Source: RPQJ01 sp963777725
Lineage (GTDB): Bacteria; Pseudomonadota; Gammaproteobacteria; Steroidobacterales; Steroidobacteraceae
Length of the DNA: 64,000 bases
Assembly (NCBI GenBank): GCA_963777725.1
Contig: CAVZRR010000003.1
Span: 62,001-126,000, forward strand
Direction: 5' to 3'
Position numbers and translations under genes: made by a program. Every line of letters begins with the position of its first letter. Within the stretch, counting starts at the first letter, position 1. Shown in pieces: positions 20,492 to 28,388 of this stretch. The notes under the pieces are model-generated. The model had not been told where the DNA came from, searched no databases, and was given only the letters and a program-made list of their open reading frames with translations.

Positions 20492-20618
20492 ATGGGCACC
20501 CTTACTGATCGGGCCGTATACCCGTAAAAGCTTGGGGTGATGGCGACGATTGGTCAATCGGCATTTGCTGCGGATTCGTGGAGAATCCGCAGCCCGGCAC
20601 CACCGAGCCCCGCCCTTC

Positions 20619-21029
20619 ATGCGCGACATCCAGGATCCAATCGAGCGCTTCCTGACCTCACCGGCCTACGGTGTCGTCGGGGCCTCGCCCCGCCGCCACA
20701 AATACGGCAACAAGGTGCTGCGCTGCTATCAGCAGAACGGCCGGCGCGCGATTCCGGTGAACCCGCGGGAGCCCGTCATCGAGGGGGCCGCCTGCGTCGC
20801 GACCGTGCTCGACCTGCCTGACGACGTGAAGAGCATCTCCATCATCACCCCGCCGGCGGTGACGGAGCGGGTCGTGGAGGAGGCCATCCGCAAGGGCATC
20901 GAACACATCTGGATGCAGCCGGGCGCGGAAAGCGCGCGGGCCGTCGCCGCCTGCGAAGCCGCAGGGATCAACGTCATCGCGGACGGCAGTTGCGTCCTGG
21001 TGGTGCTCGGCTATTCGGAGCGCGGCTGA
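20619..21029 (+). CDS. CoA-binding domain protein (YccU-like)
   Basis: Single-domain protein of 136 residues with the CoA-binding Rossmann fold of succinyl-CoA synthetase alpha. Visible features are YGVVGASPRRHKYGNKV (nucleotide-binding loop), IPVNPREPVIEG, VKSISIITPPAVTERVVEEA, and HIWMQPGAES, typical of YccU-like proteins. ATG 20619 is the best start. The conserved histidine phosphorylation loop of succinyl-CoA synthetase is absent, so it is probably a CoA- or acyl-CoA-binding regulator rather than an enzyme; the function of this family is unknown. It runs towards the Xsc-like gene and stands alone. Confidence 0.85.
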   Translation: MRDIQDPIERFLTSPAYGVVGASPRRHKYGNKVLRCYQQNGRRAIPVNPREPVIEGAACVATVLDLPDDVKSISIITPPAVTERVVEEAIRKGIEHIWMQPGAESARAVAACEAAGINVIADGSCVLVVLGYSERG

Positions 21030-21076
21030 ATTGTCCGACGAAATTGATTAATACAATTACGCAATCACGGTGAAAA

Positions 21077-21109
21077 GCAGGCCTGAATCCTGCCTACTGT
21101 TTAGACAGT
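21077..21109. terminator. Possible bidirectional terminator hairpins
   Basis: Between the convergent CoA-binding and Xsc-like genes lie two small inverted repeats, GCAGG/CCTGC (21077-21093) and ACTGT/ACAGT with a TTAG loop (21096-21109). Stems are only five pairs and no clear T tract follows, so terminator function is tentative. Confidence 0.3.
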
Positions 21110-21131
21110 CGATGATCAGTTCGGGCCGTGA

Positions 21132-22868
21132 TCAGGTATAGGCGCGGTACTTCTCGAGGTAACGCACCGGCTTCGACAGCGCATCGCGCCGGAACGGGTC
21201 GCCCAGCTCCTGCGTGACCATCATCTCGAGCACGGTACACGTCCCGTCTGCCTGGGCGCGGGCGGCCGCCTGCAGCGCCGGTCCCACGTCGGCGAGCCGT
21301 TCGACCGTCACCCCGGCACAACCGAAGGCCTGGGCGACCGTCGCCCAGCTCGGGTTCTCGAGGTTCACGCCCTGGAAGCGGCGCGTGTAGAAGTCCACGT
21401 GGTTCTTCTTCTCCGCGCCCCACTGGCCGTTGTTGAACACGACGACCGTCACGCCGATCTTCTCGCGCGCGCAGGTGAGCAGCTCGTTCAGGCTGATGCC
21501 CCACGCACCGTCGCCGACATAGGCGACGGCCGGCCGGTCCGGCGCCGCGACCTTGGCACCGCAGGCGACCGGGAACGCATAGCCGCAATTGCCGAAGCTC
21601 ATCGCCGCAAACATCGACCGCGGCTGGTCGAAGCGCAGGTACGAGTTCGACACCGAGCAGATGTTGCCGATGTCGGTCGAGACCATCGCGTGCCGCGGCA
21701 TCGCTTTCTCGAGCTCCCGCAGCATCTGGCGCGGGTGCATCCGCTTCGAGTCCTTGGCGACCTCCAGCGAGAACGGATCGGTCTCGTGGGTCCATGCGGC
21801 GAGTTCCTGCTCCCAGGCGCCCTTCTCGGCCTCGACCCTGGCCTTGCGCTCCGCCCGGTTGGCGGCGCAGGCGAGCTCGCGCCCCTCGAGCCTGGCGATC
21901 AGCGCGGCCGCGGCCGCCCGCGCATCGCCATTGATCCCGACGCTGATGCCCTTCACGAGGCCAAGCACGCGCGGATCGACGTCGACCTGGATGATCTTCG
22001 CGGCGGCAGGCCAGTACTCCATGCCGTACTGCGGCAGTGTGCCGAACGGACCGAGGCGGGTGCCGAGCGCGAGCACGACATCCGCCTGCGCGATCAGCTT
22101 CATCGCCGCTTTCGAACCCTGGTAGCCGAGCGGGCCGCACCACAGCGGATGCGAGGCCGGGAACGAATCGTTGTGCAGGTAGCTGTTTGCGACGGGCGCG
22201 TGCAGGAGTTCGGCAAGCGCGACGGCTTCCGCCGTGCCACCCGACGTGATGACACCGCCGCCGGCGACGATGACGGGAAAACTCGCCTGCGTGAGCAACG
22301 CGGCCGCCTCATCGAGCGCTGCTGTGTCGCCGGGGCCGCGGCCGATCCGCATCGGCGGGCTGATTGCGGCCTGGATGTCGCCATAGAAATAGTCGCGAGG
22401 AATGTTGAGTTGCGTCGGACCCAACTCCAGCATCGCGCGATCGAAGCAGCGGGCCGCGATCTCGGCCATGCGCTTCGGGTTGTTGACGTGCCCCTGGTAC
22501 CGGGTGATCTTCGAGAAAATCGGCAGCTGCTCGGTTTCCTGGAAGCCGCCGAGGCCCATCGTCATCGAGCCCGTCTCCGGCGTGATGAACACGACCGGCG
22601 AGTGCGCCCAGTAGGCGGCCGCGATCGCTGTGACGAAGTTCGTGATGCCCGGGCCGTTCTGCGCAATGCAGACGCCGTGGCGACCGGAGGCTCGCGCATA
22701 GCCGTCCGCCATGTGAGCGGCGCCTTGCTCGTGCGCGACCGGGATGAATCGAATGCCTGCCGCCGGGAAGATGTCGAGGGCGTCCATGTAGGCGGACCCG
22801 ACGATGCCGAAGACCTCGGTCACGCCATTGGCGGCCAGGGTCTCGACCAGGGCTTCGGACGGTGTCAT
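21132..22868 (-). CDS. xsc: ThDP enzyme, sulfoacetaldehyde acetyltransferase-like
   Basis: Thiamin-diphosphate enzyme of 578 residues, most like Xsc, which converts sulfoacetaldehyde and phosphate to acetyl phosphate and sulfite in taurine and sulfonate breakdown. The N-terminal domain has EVFGIVGSAYMDALDIFP, AHEQGAAHMADGYARASG with the catalytic Glu, and AQNGPGITNFVTAIAAAYW. The central domain and ThDP-binding VGDGAWGISLNELLT follow, then NNGQWGAEKKNHVDFYTRRF and QELGDPFRRDAL, which are Xsc-like rather than acetolactate-synthase-like. Start ATG 22868; a longer reading lacks similarity. No pta, taurine aminotransferase or sulfonate transporter is nearby, so the substrate is inferred by motif similarity only; a related decarboxylase is possible. 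Confidence 0.75.
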   Translation of the reverse strand: MTPSEALVETLAANGVTEVFGIVGSAYMDALDIFPAAGIRFIPVAHEQGAAHMADGYARASGRHGVCIAQNGPGITNFVTAIAAAYWAHSPVVFITPETGSMTMGLGGFQETEQLPIFSKITRYQGHVNNPKRMAEIAARCFDRAMLELGPTQLNIPRDYFYGDIQAAISPPMRIGRGPGDTAALDEAAALLTQASFPVIVAGGGVITSGGTAEAVALAELLHAPVANSYLHNDSFPASHPLWCGPLGYQGSKAAMKLIAQADVVLALGTRLGPFGTLPQYGMEYWPAAAKIIQVDVDPRVLGLVKGISVGINGDARAAAAALIARLEGRELACAANRAERKARVEAEKGAWEQELAAWTHETDPFSLEVAKDSKRMHPRQMLRELEKAMPRHAMVSTDIGNICSVSNSYLRFDQPRSMFAAMSFGNCGYAFPVACGAKVAAPDRPAVAYVGDGAWGISLNELLTCAREKIGVTVVVFNNGQWGAEKKNHVDFYTRRFQGVNLENPSWATVAQAFGCAGVTVERLADVGPALQAAARAQADGTCTVLEMMVTQELGDPFRRDALSKPVRYLEKYRAYT

Positions 22869-23040
22869 GCGTTGAAGAATGGGAGCGGTCACGGCAGGTC
22901 TCCATTGAATCCCGACAAGATAAGCTTTCGAGCCCGTGCCAGTATCAGGGGCTGCCGAAACGGCCGCGGCCGGCGAGGTCCACCGCTGTGAACCTGGCCG
23001 GCCGCGTCGTCGAAAGTATCGCGGTCGCTGGATGCGCTGC

Positions 23041-24000
23041 TCAGGCCGCCGGTTCCTCCGGAGGGACGATGGCAGTCCACGAGCTGTCCGGATCGAAGGA
23101 CTGGATCGCCTCGACGGCCGCTGCGGTGTCCTCGCCCAGGTCCTTCTGGAAGACGATGCCGTCCTGGTTGACGATGAAGGTCTGCACGCCGCTCGAGCCA
23201 TAGTCTGCGGGCCAGGCGACCAGCGCGAAGCCCTCGGTCAGCAGCCCGTCCTTGAAGTAGTCCCGCGCGCCGCCGTTCGCGTTCCCGCCCTGGGCATACA
23301 GCATCCGGTAGTAGTAGCCGTGGTACGGCGCGCGTTGGTCGCCCTCCGCCCTTCGGTAGCCCTCCGCAGCGGCGGCGGCGACGAAAGGACCTGCCGGACT
23401 GGGCGGATCGCTTTCCTCGGTGGGCCAGTAGAGGCCATTGTGCAAACCGTCGTCGCTGACCAGCTTGAGTGCGTAGATGCCGGCTGGATCGCCGTCGCGA
23501 CCCTCGGAGGCATACTCGAGCTGCGCGTCCACGAAGCCGCGACACACATCGATGGCGCCCAGTTCGTTGCCGCCGACGCGGCGGTAGATGATCTCGTCGA
23601 TGCCCGCCTCGCCGTCGAACTGCCAGCCGCCTTCGCGCTTCACGATCGGGATCGGCATCGGCCAGTCGTCCTGGCCAGTGACCAGGATCTTACGGTCGGC
23701 GCCATCATCGTTCAGCGCGTGCCTAGACTCGTAGGCCGCTAGGAATGCGGCGCGATCACTCGCATCCTGCACCGCATCGCCCGAGTTCAGCAGCTCTTCG
23801 CTGCCGGGTCCGAGCAGCGCCTGCAAGGCGGCCACGTCGCCCTTCTGCAGCCCGGCAATGAGCGCGCTCACGGCTTCCTCGGGCGTCTTGAACGCCCCGT
23901 CGGTGGCAGGCTGCTTCGCGCAGCCGGTCGCGATCACCAGTCCGAGGAACAGGGCTGCGACGCGCAGTCGCGACGCACGCTGAGTGATTGTCGTATTCAT
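23041..24000 (-). CDS. DUF2950 lipoprotein
   Basis: Protein of 319 residues of the DUF2950 family, function unknown. A lipobox IATGC near residue 27 marks it as a lipoprotein. After a helical segment (TPEEAVSALIAGLQKGD), family blocks include YRRVGGNELGAIDVCRGFVD, QLEYASEGRDGDPAGIYA, PYHGYYYRMLYAQG, and GFALVAWPADYGSSGVQTF, then NQDGIVFQKDLG towards the end. The gene lies 18 bases downstream of the DUF3300 gene; the two families are repeatedly found side by side, so they probably act together in the envelope. Confidence 0.88.
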   Translation of the reverse strand: MNTTITQRASRLRVAALFLGLVIATGCAKQPATDGAFKTPEEAVSALIAGLQKGDVAALQALLGPGSEELLNSGDAVQDASDRAAFLAAYESRHALNDDGADRKILVTGQDDWPMPIPIVKREGGWQFDGEAGIDEIIYRRVGGNELGAIDVCRGFVDAQLEYASEGRDGDPAGIYALKLVSDDGLHNGLYWPTEESDPPSPAGPFVAAAAAEGYRRAEGDQRAPYHGYYYRMLYAQGGNANGGARDYFKDGLLTEGFALVAWPADYGSSGVQTFIVNQDGIVFQKDLGEDTAAAVEAIQSFDPDSSWTAIVPPEEPAA

Positions 24001-24018
24001 CTGTGCTGCTCCGTGCGC

Positions 24019-25752
24019 TCAGCGCTGCTTCTTCTTGCCGCCACCACCGCCACCACCGCCGGCACCCTTGCTGCGGGCACCCTGCGGCAGGCTCTGCTTG
24101 CCCCGCTGGCTCGCAGCGCGGTCCTTGCTGCCGCCCTGGGCGCCGGACATTGCCGTGCCGCGGTTGCCGCCCGAAGGCGCGGGTCGCGTCGCCTGCGTCG
24201 GCTTGGCGGCTGGGGGTCGATCGGCGGGTTGCGGCCGCGCTGCCGGCTTCTTGTCGGCCACCGGCTTGGCATAGCCACGATCGCCTGCGACCTTGCTCGG
24301 CTTCGGCCGGTCTTGTGTGTTCGGCGTGGGGCGCGGCACGTCGCGTGTCTGCGGCGTCACGCGATCGGGCTTGGCGCCGGCATAGCTGCCCTGCACCTTC
24401 GGTGGTGCCTTGGCCTTTGGTACATCGCGGGTGCCGGGTCGCGCCTGCGCAGGCTTGGAGTAGCCGGGCTGCGCGTTCGCGATCCGATCTTTCGCGTCCT
24501 GCTGGCCGCCCGGCTTCGCGCCGGCGTAGCCGGTTTGGCCTTTCCAGTTGGCCGCAGTTGCATTGGGCGAGGGTCGCTTCACGTCGGCCGGCATCGCGCG
24601 CGGCTGTCGCTTGTTCAGCTCATTGAGCTCGGGCCGGTTCGGGCGCGCCGTCGTGATCGGGCTCGACACCTTGCTGGCGCCCTGGTAGCCGGTGGTCCGG
24701 GGCCGCTTGTTGTCGTAGCGATCCCAGTAACCGTTGCCGCCGCCCGGGCGATTGCCACCCGTGTTGATGACGATGTTGCCGTTGTTCTGGAATCCGCTGT
24801 TGTAGTTCGGCGGACGGTTGTAGCCGTTGCTGGGGTAATACCCGCCGCCGTACGACGGCCGGTACGGATAGGGCGGGTAGTAAGGCATGCCGCCGTAACC
24901 GTAGTTCGGATAGTAGTAGTCGTACTTGTTGTTGTGATCGTCGTCGTCGTCGAACAGCTCGTTGACGAGGATGCCTGCGCCGAACGCAAGCACGCCGGTC
25001 GTGATCATCGCGCCGGTCGAGTGGCCGCTCTTCTCTTCGGTGACGGCCGTCGTCGTGGCAGGTGCCGTCGCGGCCGGCACCGGCGCATAGGCGGTCACCG
25101 GGTCGTATTGCGGCACGTAAACGACCTCGGGCTGCGCCGGCTTGAGCACGACGACTTCCTGTCCCTCCTGCTGCTGCGTCTCGACCGTCATCTGCTCGGT
25201 CGACTGCAGGTTGCCGACGTCCTTCGCCTGCCTGCGCAGCCGCTGCACGGCATCGAGCACGCCGGGCTGGTCGGCGACGAAGGCTTCGCCGAGCTCGGTC
25301 GTCCAGCCGAGCTCGAGGCACATCATGTCGACGGTTTCGGGGAACTGGACCAGCGCGCGGACCGGCGGCGTGAAGCCGGCGGCCGCGGCCGCGTCATCGA
25401 GCGCGCCGCCCTTGAGCCCCGTGTTCTGCAGCAGCCAGTTGCCCGCGTCGAGCACTTCCTGCGGGTTGGTCGATGCGATCAGCAACTGCGACAGCACCGG
25501 ATCCGGGTACAGCGCGACGGGTGCGAGCAGTTCTTCCAGCGCCTCGGGCGACCAGGTCTGCGTCACCTGGTCTGCCGTCGACGGGCGCAGCCGGCTGGTG
25601 CGGCCGGTGGCGTCGCATCGGCGGGTGCAGGTGCGGCCGGAGCCGGGGCCTGGGTAGTCGGCTCTTTCGAGCCGCACGCAGACATGGAGGTCAGGGCGCC
25701 GAGGACGACGCAGAACGCAAGCGAACGTAGGATCCGCAGCGGGGCGCTGCAT
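24019..25752 (-). CDS. DUF3300 lipoprotein with low-complexity tail (frame broken)
   Basis: Envelope protein of about 577 residues. From ATG 25752, removing one G from the GGGG at 25741-25744 gives MQRPLRILRSLAF and a signal with lipobox SMSAC, then an Ala/Pro linker. A second frame change near 25590 leads into the DUF3300 domain (EELLAPVALYPDPVLSQLL, WLLQNTGLKGG, PVRALVQFPETVDMMC, EVVYVPQYDPVTAYAP). A membrane-like segment GAMITTGVLAFGAGILVNEL and an acidic run follow, then Tyr/Pro/Gly-rich sequence and a long basic tail with repeated YAGAKP and TRDVP motifs, ending in nine glycines and KKKQR. It is first in an operon with DUF2950. Function unknown. Confidence 0.82.
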   Translation of the reverse strand: MQRPAADPTFACVLRRPRRPDLHVCVRLERADYPGPGSGRTCTRRCDATGRTSRLRPSTADQVTQTWSPEALEELLAPVALYPDPVLSQLLIASTNPQEVLDAGNWLLQNTGLKGGALDDAAAAAGFTPPVRALVQFPETVDMMCLELGWTTELGEAFVADQPGVLDAVQRLRRQAKDVGNLQSTEQMTVETQQQEGQEVVVLKPAQPEVVYVPQYDPVTAYAPVPAATAPATTTAVTEEKSGHSTGAMITTGVLAFGAGILVNELFDDDDDHNNKYDYYYPNYGYGGMPYYPPYPYRPSYGGGYYPSNGYNRPPNYNSGFQNNGNIVINTGGNRPGGGNGYWDRYDNKRPRTTGYQGASKVSSPITTARPNRPELNELNKRQPRAMPADVKRPSPNATAANWKGQTGYAGAKPGGQQDAKDRIANAQPGYSKPAQARPGTRDVPKAKAPPKVQGSYAGAKPDRVTPQTRDVPRPTPNTQDRPKPSKVAGDRGYAKPVADKKPAARPQPADRPPAAKPTQATRPAPSGGNRGTAMSGAQGGSKDRAASQRGKQSLPQGARSKGAGGGGGGGGKKKQR

Positions 25753-25996
25753 GTGAGAACTCCCCCCGCGGCGAGCGCGGGACAGCATCCATACCGAGAT
25801 GCCGACGACCCCGCCCCGCAAAAACGCGAGTGTCGAAGTCACGCGACACGCTTCCCACGCCCCGCGGGGAATCTAGCATGGCGCGGAACCGCGGGCGACG
25901 AGACTTGAGCCGCCAGCGGCGCGCGCTGCGCAGCAGGAACCAGCCGAGCCGCCGCAAGGCGAGCCTGCACCACAATCGAACGTATTCGGATAAAGC

Positions 25997-26011
25997 GCAC
26001 TACATTAGTGC
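25997..26011 (+). promoter_or_regulatory. Predicted NtrC-binding site upstream of glnA
   Basis: GCACTACATTAGTGC is a symmetric GCAC-N7-GTGC element, matching the consensus core for the nitrogen regulator NtrC. It lies about 67 bases before the -24/-12 promoter, the normal enhancer distance. A half site, TGCACCA, occurs further upstream at 25966-25972. Confidence 0.7.
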
Positions 26012-26060
26012 AGAAATCTGGCGTGAGTCGGCCGCCGTCGGTCTGCATTTCCGCTTAGTT

Positions 26061-26075
26061 GCGCCATCCCGGTGC
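26061..26075 (+). promoter_or_regulatory. Possible second NtrC site next to the promoter
   Basis: GCGCCATCCCGGTGC fits the same symmetric pattern with one mismatch in the left arm (GCGC for GCAC) and abuts the sigma-54 element. Such promoter-proximal weak sites can limit activation at high NtrC-phosphate; here this is inference from position. Confidence 0.4.
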
Positions 26076-26077
26076 GC

Positions 26078-26093
26078 TGGCATACTACGTGCA
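26078..26093 (+). promoter_or_regulatory. Sigma-54 promoter of glnA
   Basis: TGGCATACTACGTGCA has the invariant GG (-24) and GC (-12) with the required 10-base spacing, against consensus TGGCAC-N5-TTGCA. It is 90 bases before the glnA ATG, and the window encodes NtrB and NtrC downstream. Confidence 0.75.
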
Positions 26094-26182
26094 TTACTTT
26101 GGGTCCCAATACCTGCCTCCTGGGTCGTCGCGGCGAGCGACCCGAGGCCTCCGCCTTCGCTGCATCCGCTCAAGGAGTTCCC

Positions 26183-27595
26183 ATGACCACCGCTGCCGAC
26201 GTGCTGAAGTTGATCGAGGAGAAAGAGGTCAAGTACGTGGACCTCCGCTTCACGGACACCAAGGGCAAGGAACAGCACGTGACCGTCCCGACGCGCGTCG
26301 TCGACGACGCCTTCTTCGAGGACGGCAAGGGCTTCGACGGCTCGTCGATCGCCGGCTGGAAGGGCATCCAGGAGTCGGACATGATCCTGATGCCGGACCC
26401 GTCGACCGTGATCCTCGATCCGTTCTTCGAGGAGACGACGCTCAACCTGCGCTGCGACATCGTCGAGCCCTCGACGATGCAGGGTTACGAGCGCGACCCG
26501 CGCTCGCTCGCCAAGCGCGCCGAGGCCTATCTCAAGTCGACCGGCATCGCCGACGCGTCGATCTGGGGCCCCGAGAACGAGTTCTTCATCTTCGACAGCC
26601 TCCGCCACGGCAGCTCGATGAACGGCTGCTTCTACGAGGTCGATTCGCTGCAGGGCGCGTGGAATTCCGGCCGTGCGATCGAAGGCGGCAACCTCGGCCA
26701 CCGCCCGGGCATCAAGGGCGGCTACTTCCCGGTGCCGCCGGTGGACGCTTACCAGGACCTGCGCACGGCCATGTGCCTCGCGATGGAAGAAATGGGCCTC
26801 AAGGTCGAGGTGCATCACTCGGAGGTCGCCACCGCCGGCCAGGCCGAGATCAACGTGTCGGCCAACACGCTGACCAAGAAGGCCGACGAGGTGCAGATCC
26901 TCAAGTACGCGATCCACAACGTCGCGGCGAGCTACGGCAAGACGGCCACCTTCATGCCGAAGCCGCTCGTCGGCGACAACGGCAACGGCATGCACGTGAA
27001 CCAGTCGCTGTCGAAGGACGGCAAGAACATCTTCGCCGGCGACAAGTACGGCGGCTTGTCCGAGATCGCGATCTACTACATCGGCGGCATCATCAAGCAC
27101 GCCAAGGCGCTGAACGCGATCTCGAACGCCAGCACCAACAGCTACAAGCGCCTGGTGCCGGGCTTCGAGGCGCCGGTGATGCTCGCGTACTCCGCGCGCA
27201 ATCGCTCGGCGTCGATCCGCATCCCGCACGTGATCAACCCGAAGGGACGTCGCATCGAAGTGCGTTTCCCGGACTCCACGGCGAATCCGTACCTGTGCTT
27301 TGCGGCCATGCTGATGGCAGGCCTCGACGGCATCCGCAACAAGATCCACCCGGGCGACCCGGCGGACAAGGATCTCTACGACCTCGAGCCCGAGGAGGCG
27401 AAGAACATCCCGACCGTCTGCCACTCGCTCGACATGGCGCTCGATGCGCTCGACCAGGACCGCGCGTTCCTCAAGGAGGGCGGCGTGTTCACCGACGACG
27501 TGATCGACGCCTACATCGGCCTCAAGATGCAGGAGGTCACCCGGCTGCGCATGTCGACGCATCCGGTCGAGCTCGAGCTCTACTACAGCGTCTGA
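26183..27595 (+). CDS. glnA: Glutamine synthetase, type I
   Basis: Cytoplasmic dodecameric enzyme making glutamine from glutamate, ammonia and ATP; 470 residues, normal for type I. The start ATG 26183 follows AAGGAG. Motifs visible: FDGSSIAGWKGIQESDM, WGPENEFFIFD, HHSEVATAGQAEINV, KPLVGDNGNGMHVNQSL, NRSASIRIPH, and the adenylylation loop DLYDLEPEEAKNIP with its tyrosine at about residue 399, so it should be inactivated by GlnE. The gene has its own sigma-54/NtrC control region and is followed, after a hairpin, by a DUF4124 gene and ntrBC, an arrangement common in this lineage. Confidence 0.98.
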   Translation: MTTAADVLKLIEEKEVKYVDLRFTDTKGKEQHVTVPTRVVDDAFFEDGKGFDGSSIAGWKGIQESDMILMPDPSTVILDPFFEETTLNLRCDIVEPSTMQGYERDPRSLAKRAEAYLKSTGIADASIWGPENEFFIFDSLRHGSSMNGCFYEVDSLQGAWNSGRAIEGGNLGHRPGIKGGYFPVPPVDAYQDLRTAMCLAMEEMGLKVEVHHSEVATAGQAEINVSANTLTKKADEVQILKYAIHNVAASYGKTATFMPKPLVGDNGNGMHVNQSLSKDGKNIFAGDKYGGLSEIAIYYIGGIIKHAKALNAISNASTNSYKRLVPGFEAPVMLAYSARNRSASIRIPHVINPKGRRIEVRFPDSTANPYLCFAAMLMAGLDGIRNKIHPGDPADKDLYDLEPEEAKNIPTVCHSLDMALDALDQDRAFLKEGGVFTDDVIDAYIGLKMQEVTRLRMSTHPVELELYYSV

Positions 27596-27615
27596 CGGTT
27601 CGCGGGAGACGCGGG

Positions 27616-27644
27616 TGCCGGCCAGCCGCGAGCGCTGGCTGGCA
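27616..27644 (+). terminator. Hairpin after glnA
   Basis: TGCCGGCCAGC (27616-27626) pairs with GCTGGCTGGCA (27634-27644), eleven positions with one G-T pair and a seven-base loop, 20 bases after the glnA stop. There is no T run, so it may attenuate transcription or protect the mRNA end rather than stop polymerase fully. Confidence 0.5.
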
Positions 27645-27730
27645 CGCCTTCCCCGAAACCCTTGACGCACTTCGCGGATCGGCGCGAGTGACTTTGTCAG
27701 CGATCAGGACAGGGGCTATGCTCTGGCGTC

Positions 27731-28387
27731 ATGAACATCCGGGTGCCGTTGCTGCTGGGGTGCCTCTTGGCGCTGTCGAGCCAGGCGCAGGAGTCGAGGC
27801 GCGAGCTGTGGACTTGGACGGATGCCAATGGCGTCACCCACTTTTCGGATCGTCCGGTCCCCGGAGCGCGCCAGGTCGCGGTCACGACGAGCACGCCGCA
27901 GCCGCGAGCGGCAGCACCCCAACCAGCGAGTGCTGCGACGGCCAGCTCGCCGCCGGAGGCCGCCGCGATCTCATACCGCTCGCTCGAGATCTGGCAGCCG
28001 ACGAACGGCGAATCGTTTTTCGGCGCCGATGCCGCAGTGAACGTGCGCGTTCGGTCGGAACCCGAGCTGTCGCAGGGACACACGCTTCTGCTCTACCTCG
28101 ACGGCAAGCTGGTCGAGGGGGCAACGAATTCGGACTCGTACACGATCACCGACCTCCAGCGAGGCGTGCACTCGCTTGCGGCCGTGATCACCGACGAGCG
28201 GGGCAACGAGAAGATTCGCAGCGAGCCACGCGTGTTCCACGTCCGGCAGCCGACGGTCATTCGCGCCGGCCGCCGTCGGCCCGAACTTGCGGCCGCCGGT
28301 CACGCCCACGCCGACAGTGCCCGGCAACCGCGCCCCACGCGGCGGCTGACCGCCACCCGTCCGCAGTCGCGCCTCACGGAGGCGTGA
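27731..28387 (+). CDS. DUF4124 exported protein
   Basis: Exported protein of up to 218 residues. A signal peptide (VPLLLGCLLALSSQAQ) is followed by the DUF4124 motif ELWTWTDANGVTHFSDRPVP (residues 25-45), an Ala/Pro/Ser linker, and a beta-rich C-terminal domain (AAVNVRVRSEPELSQGHTLL, YLDGKLVEG, RGVHSLAAVITDERG). Proteins of this kind are regularly found between glnA and ntrB in related bacteria, but their role is unknown. After residue about 177 the +1 frame reads VGPNLRPPVTPTPTVPGN and stops at about 28349; this looks more natural than the arginine-rich end in the main frame, so a frame error near 28262 is possible. Confidence 0.8.
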   Translation: MNIRVPLLLGCLLALSSQAQESRRELWTWTDANGVTHFSDRPVPGARQVAVTTSTPQPRAAAPQPASAATASSPPEAAAISYRSLEIWQPTNGESFFGADAAVNVRVRSEPELSQGHTLLLYLDGKLVEGATNSDSYTITDLQRGVHSLAAVITDERGNEKIRSEPRVFHVRQPTVIRAGRRRPELAAAGHAHADSARQPRPTRRLTATRPQSRLTEA

Positions 28388-28388
28388 G

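Larger units (their letters stand above)
25753..26182. other. Control region between DUF3300 and glnA
   Basis: This 430-base stretch carries no supported gene. Its right half holds NtrC-type sites and a sigma-54 promoter for glnA; its left half must hold the promoter of the divergent DUF3300 operon, which I cannot identify. Confidence 0.6.

Noticed and set aside
20492..20618. Operator for VapBC in the divergent gap
   Set aside because: Only the six-base palindrome GTATAC is visible, which is expected by chance at this length.
24013..25908. Long open frame on the plus strand opposite the DUF3300 gene
   Set aside because: It mirrors the codon bias of the minus-strand gene, has no family similarity, and would read through unrelated regions; a GC-rich shadow.
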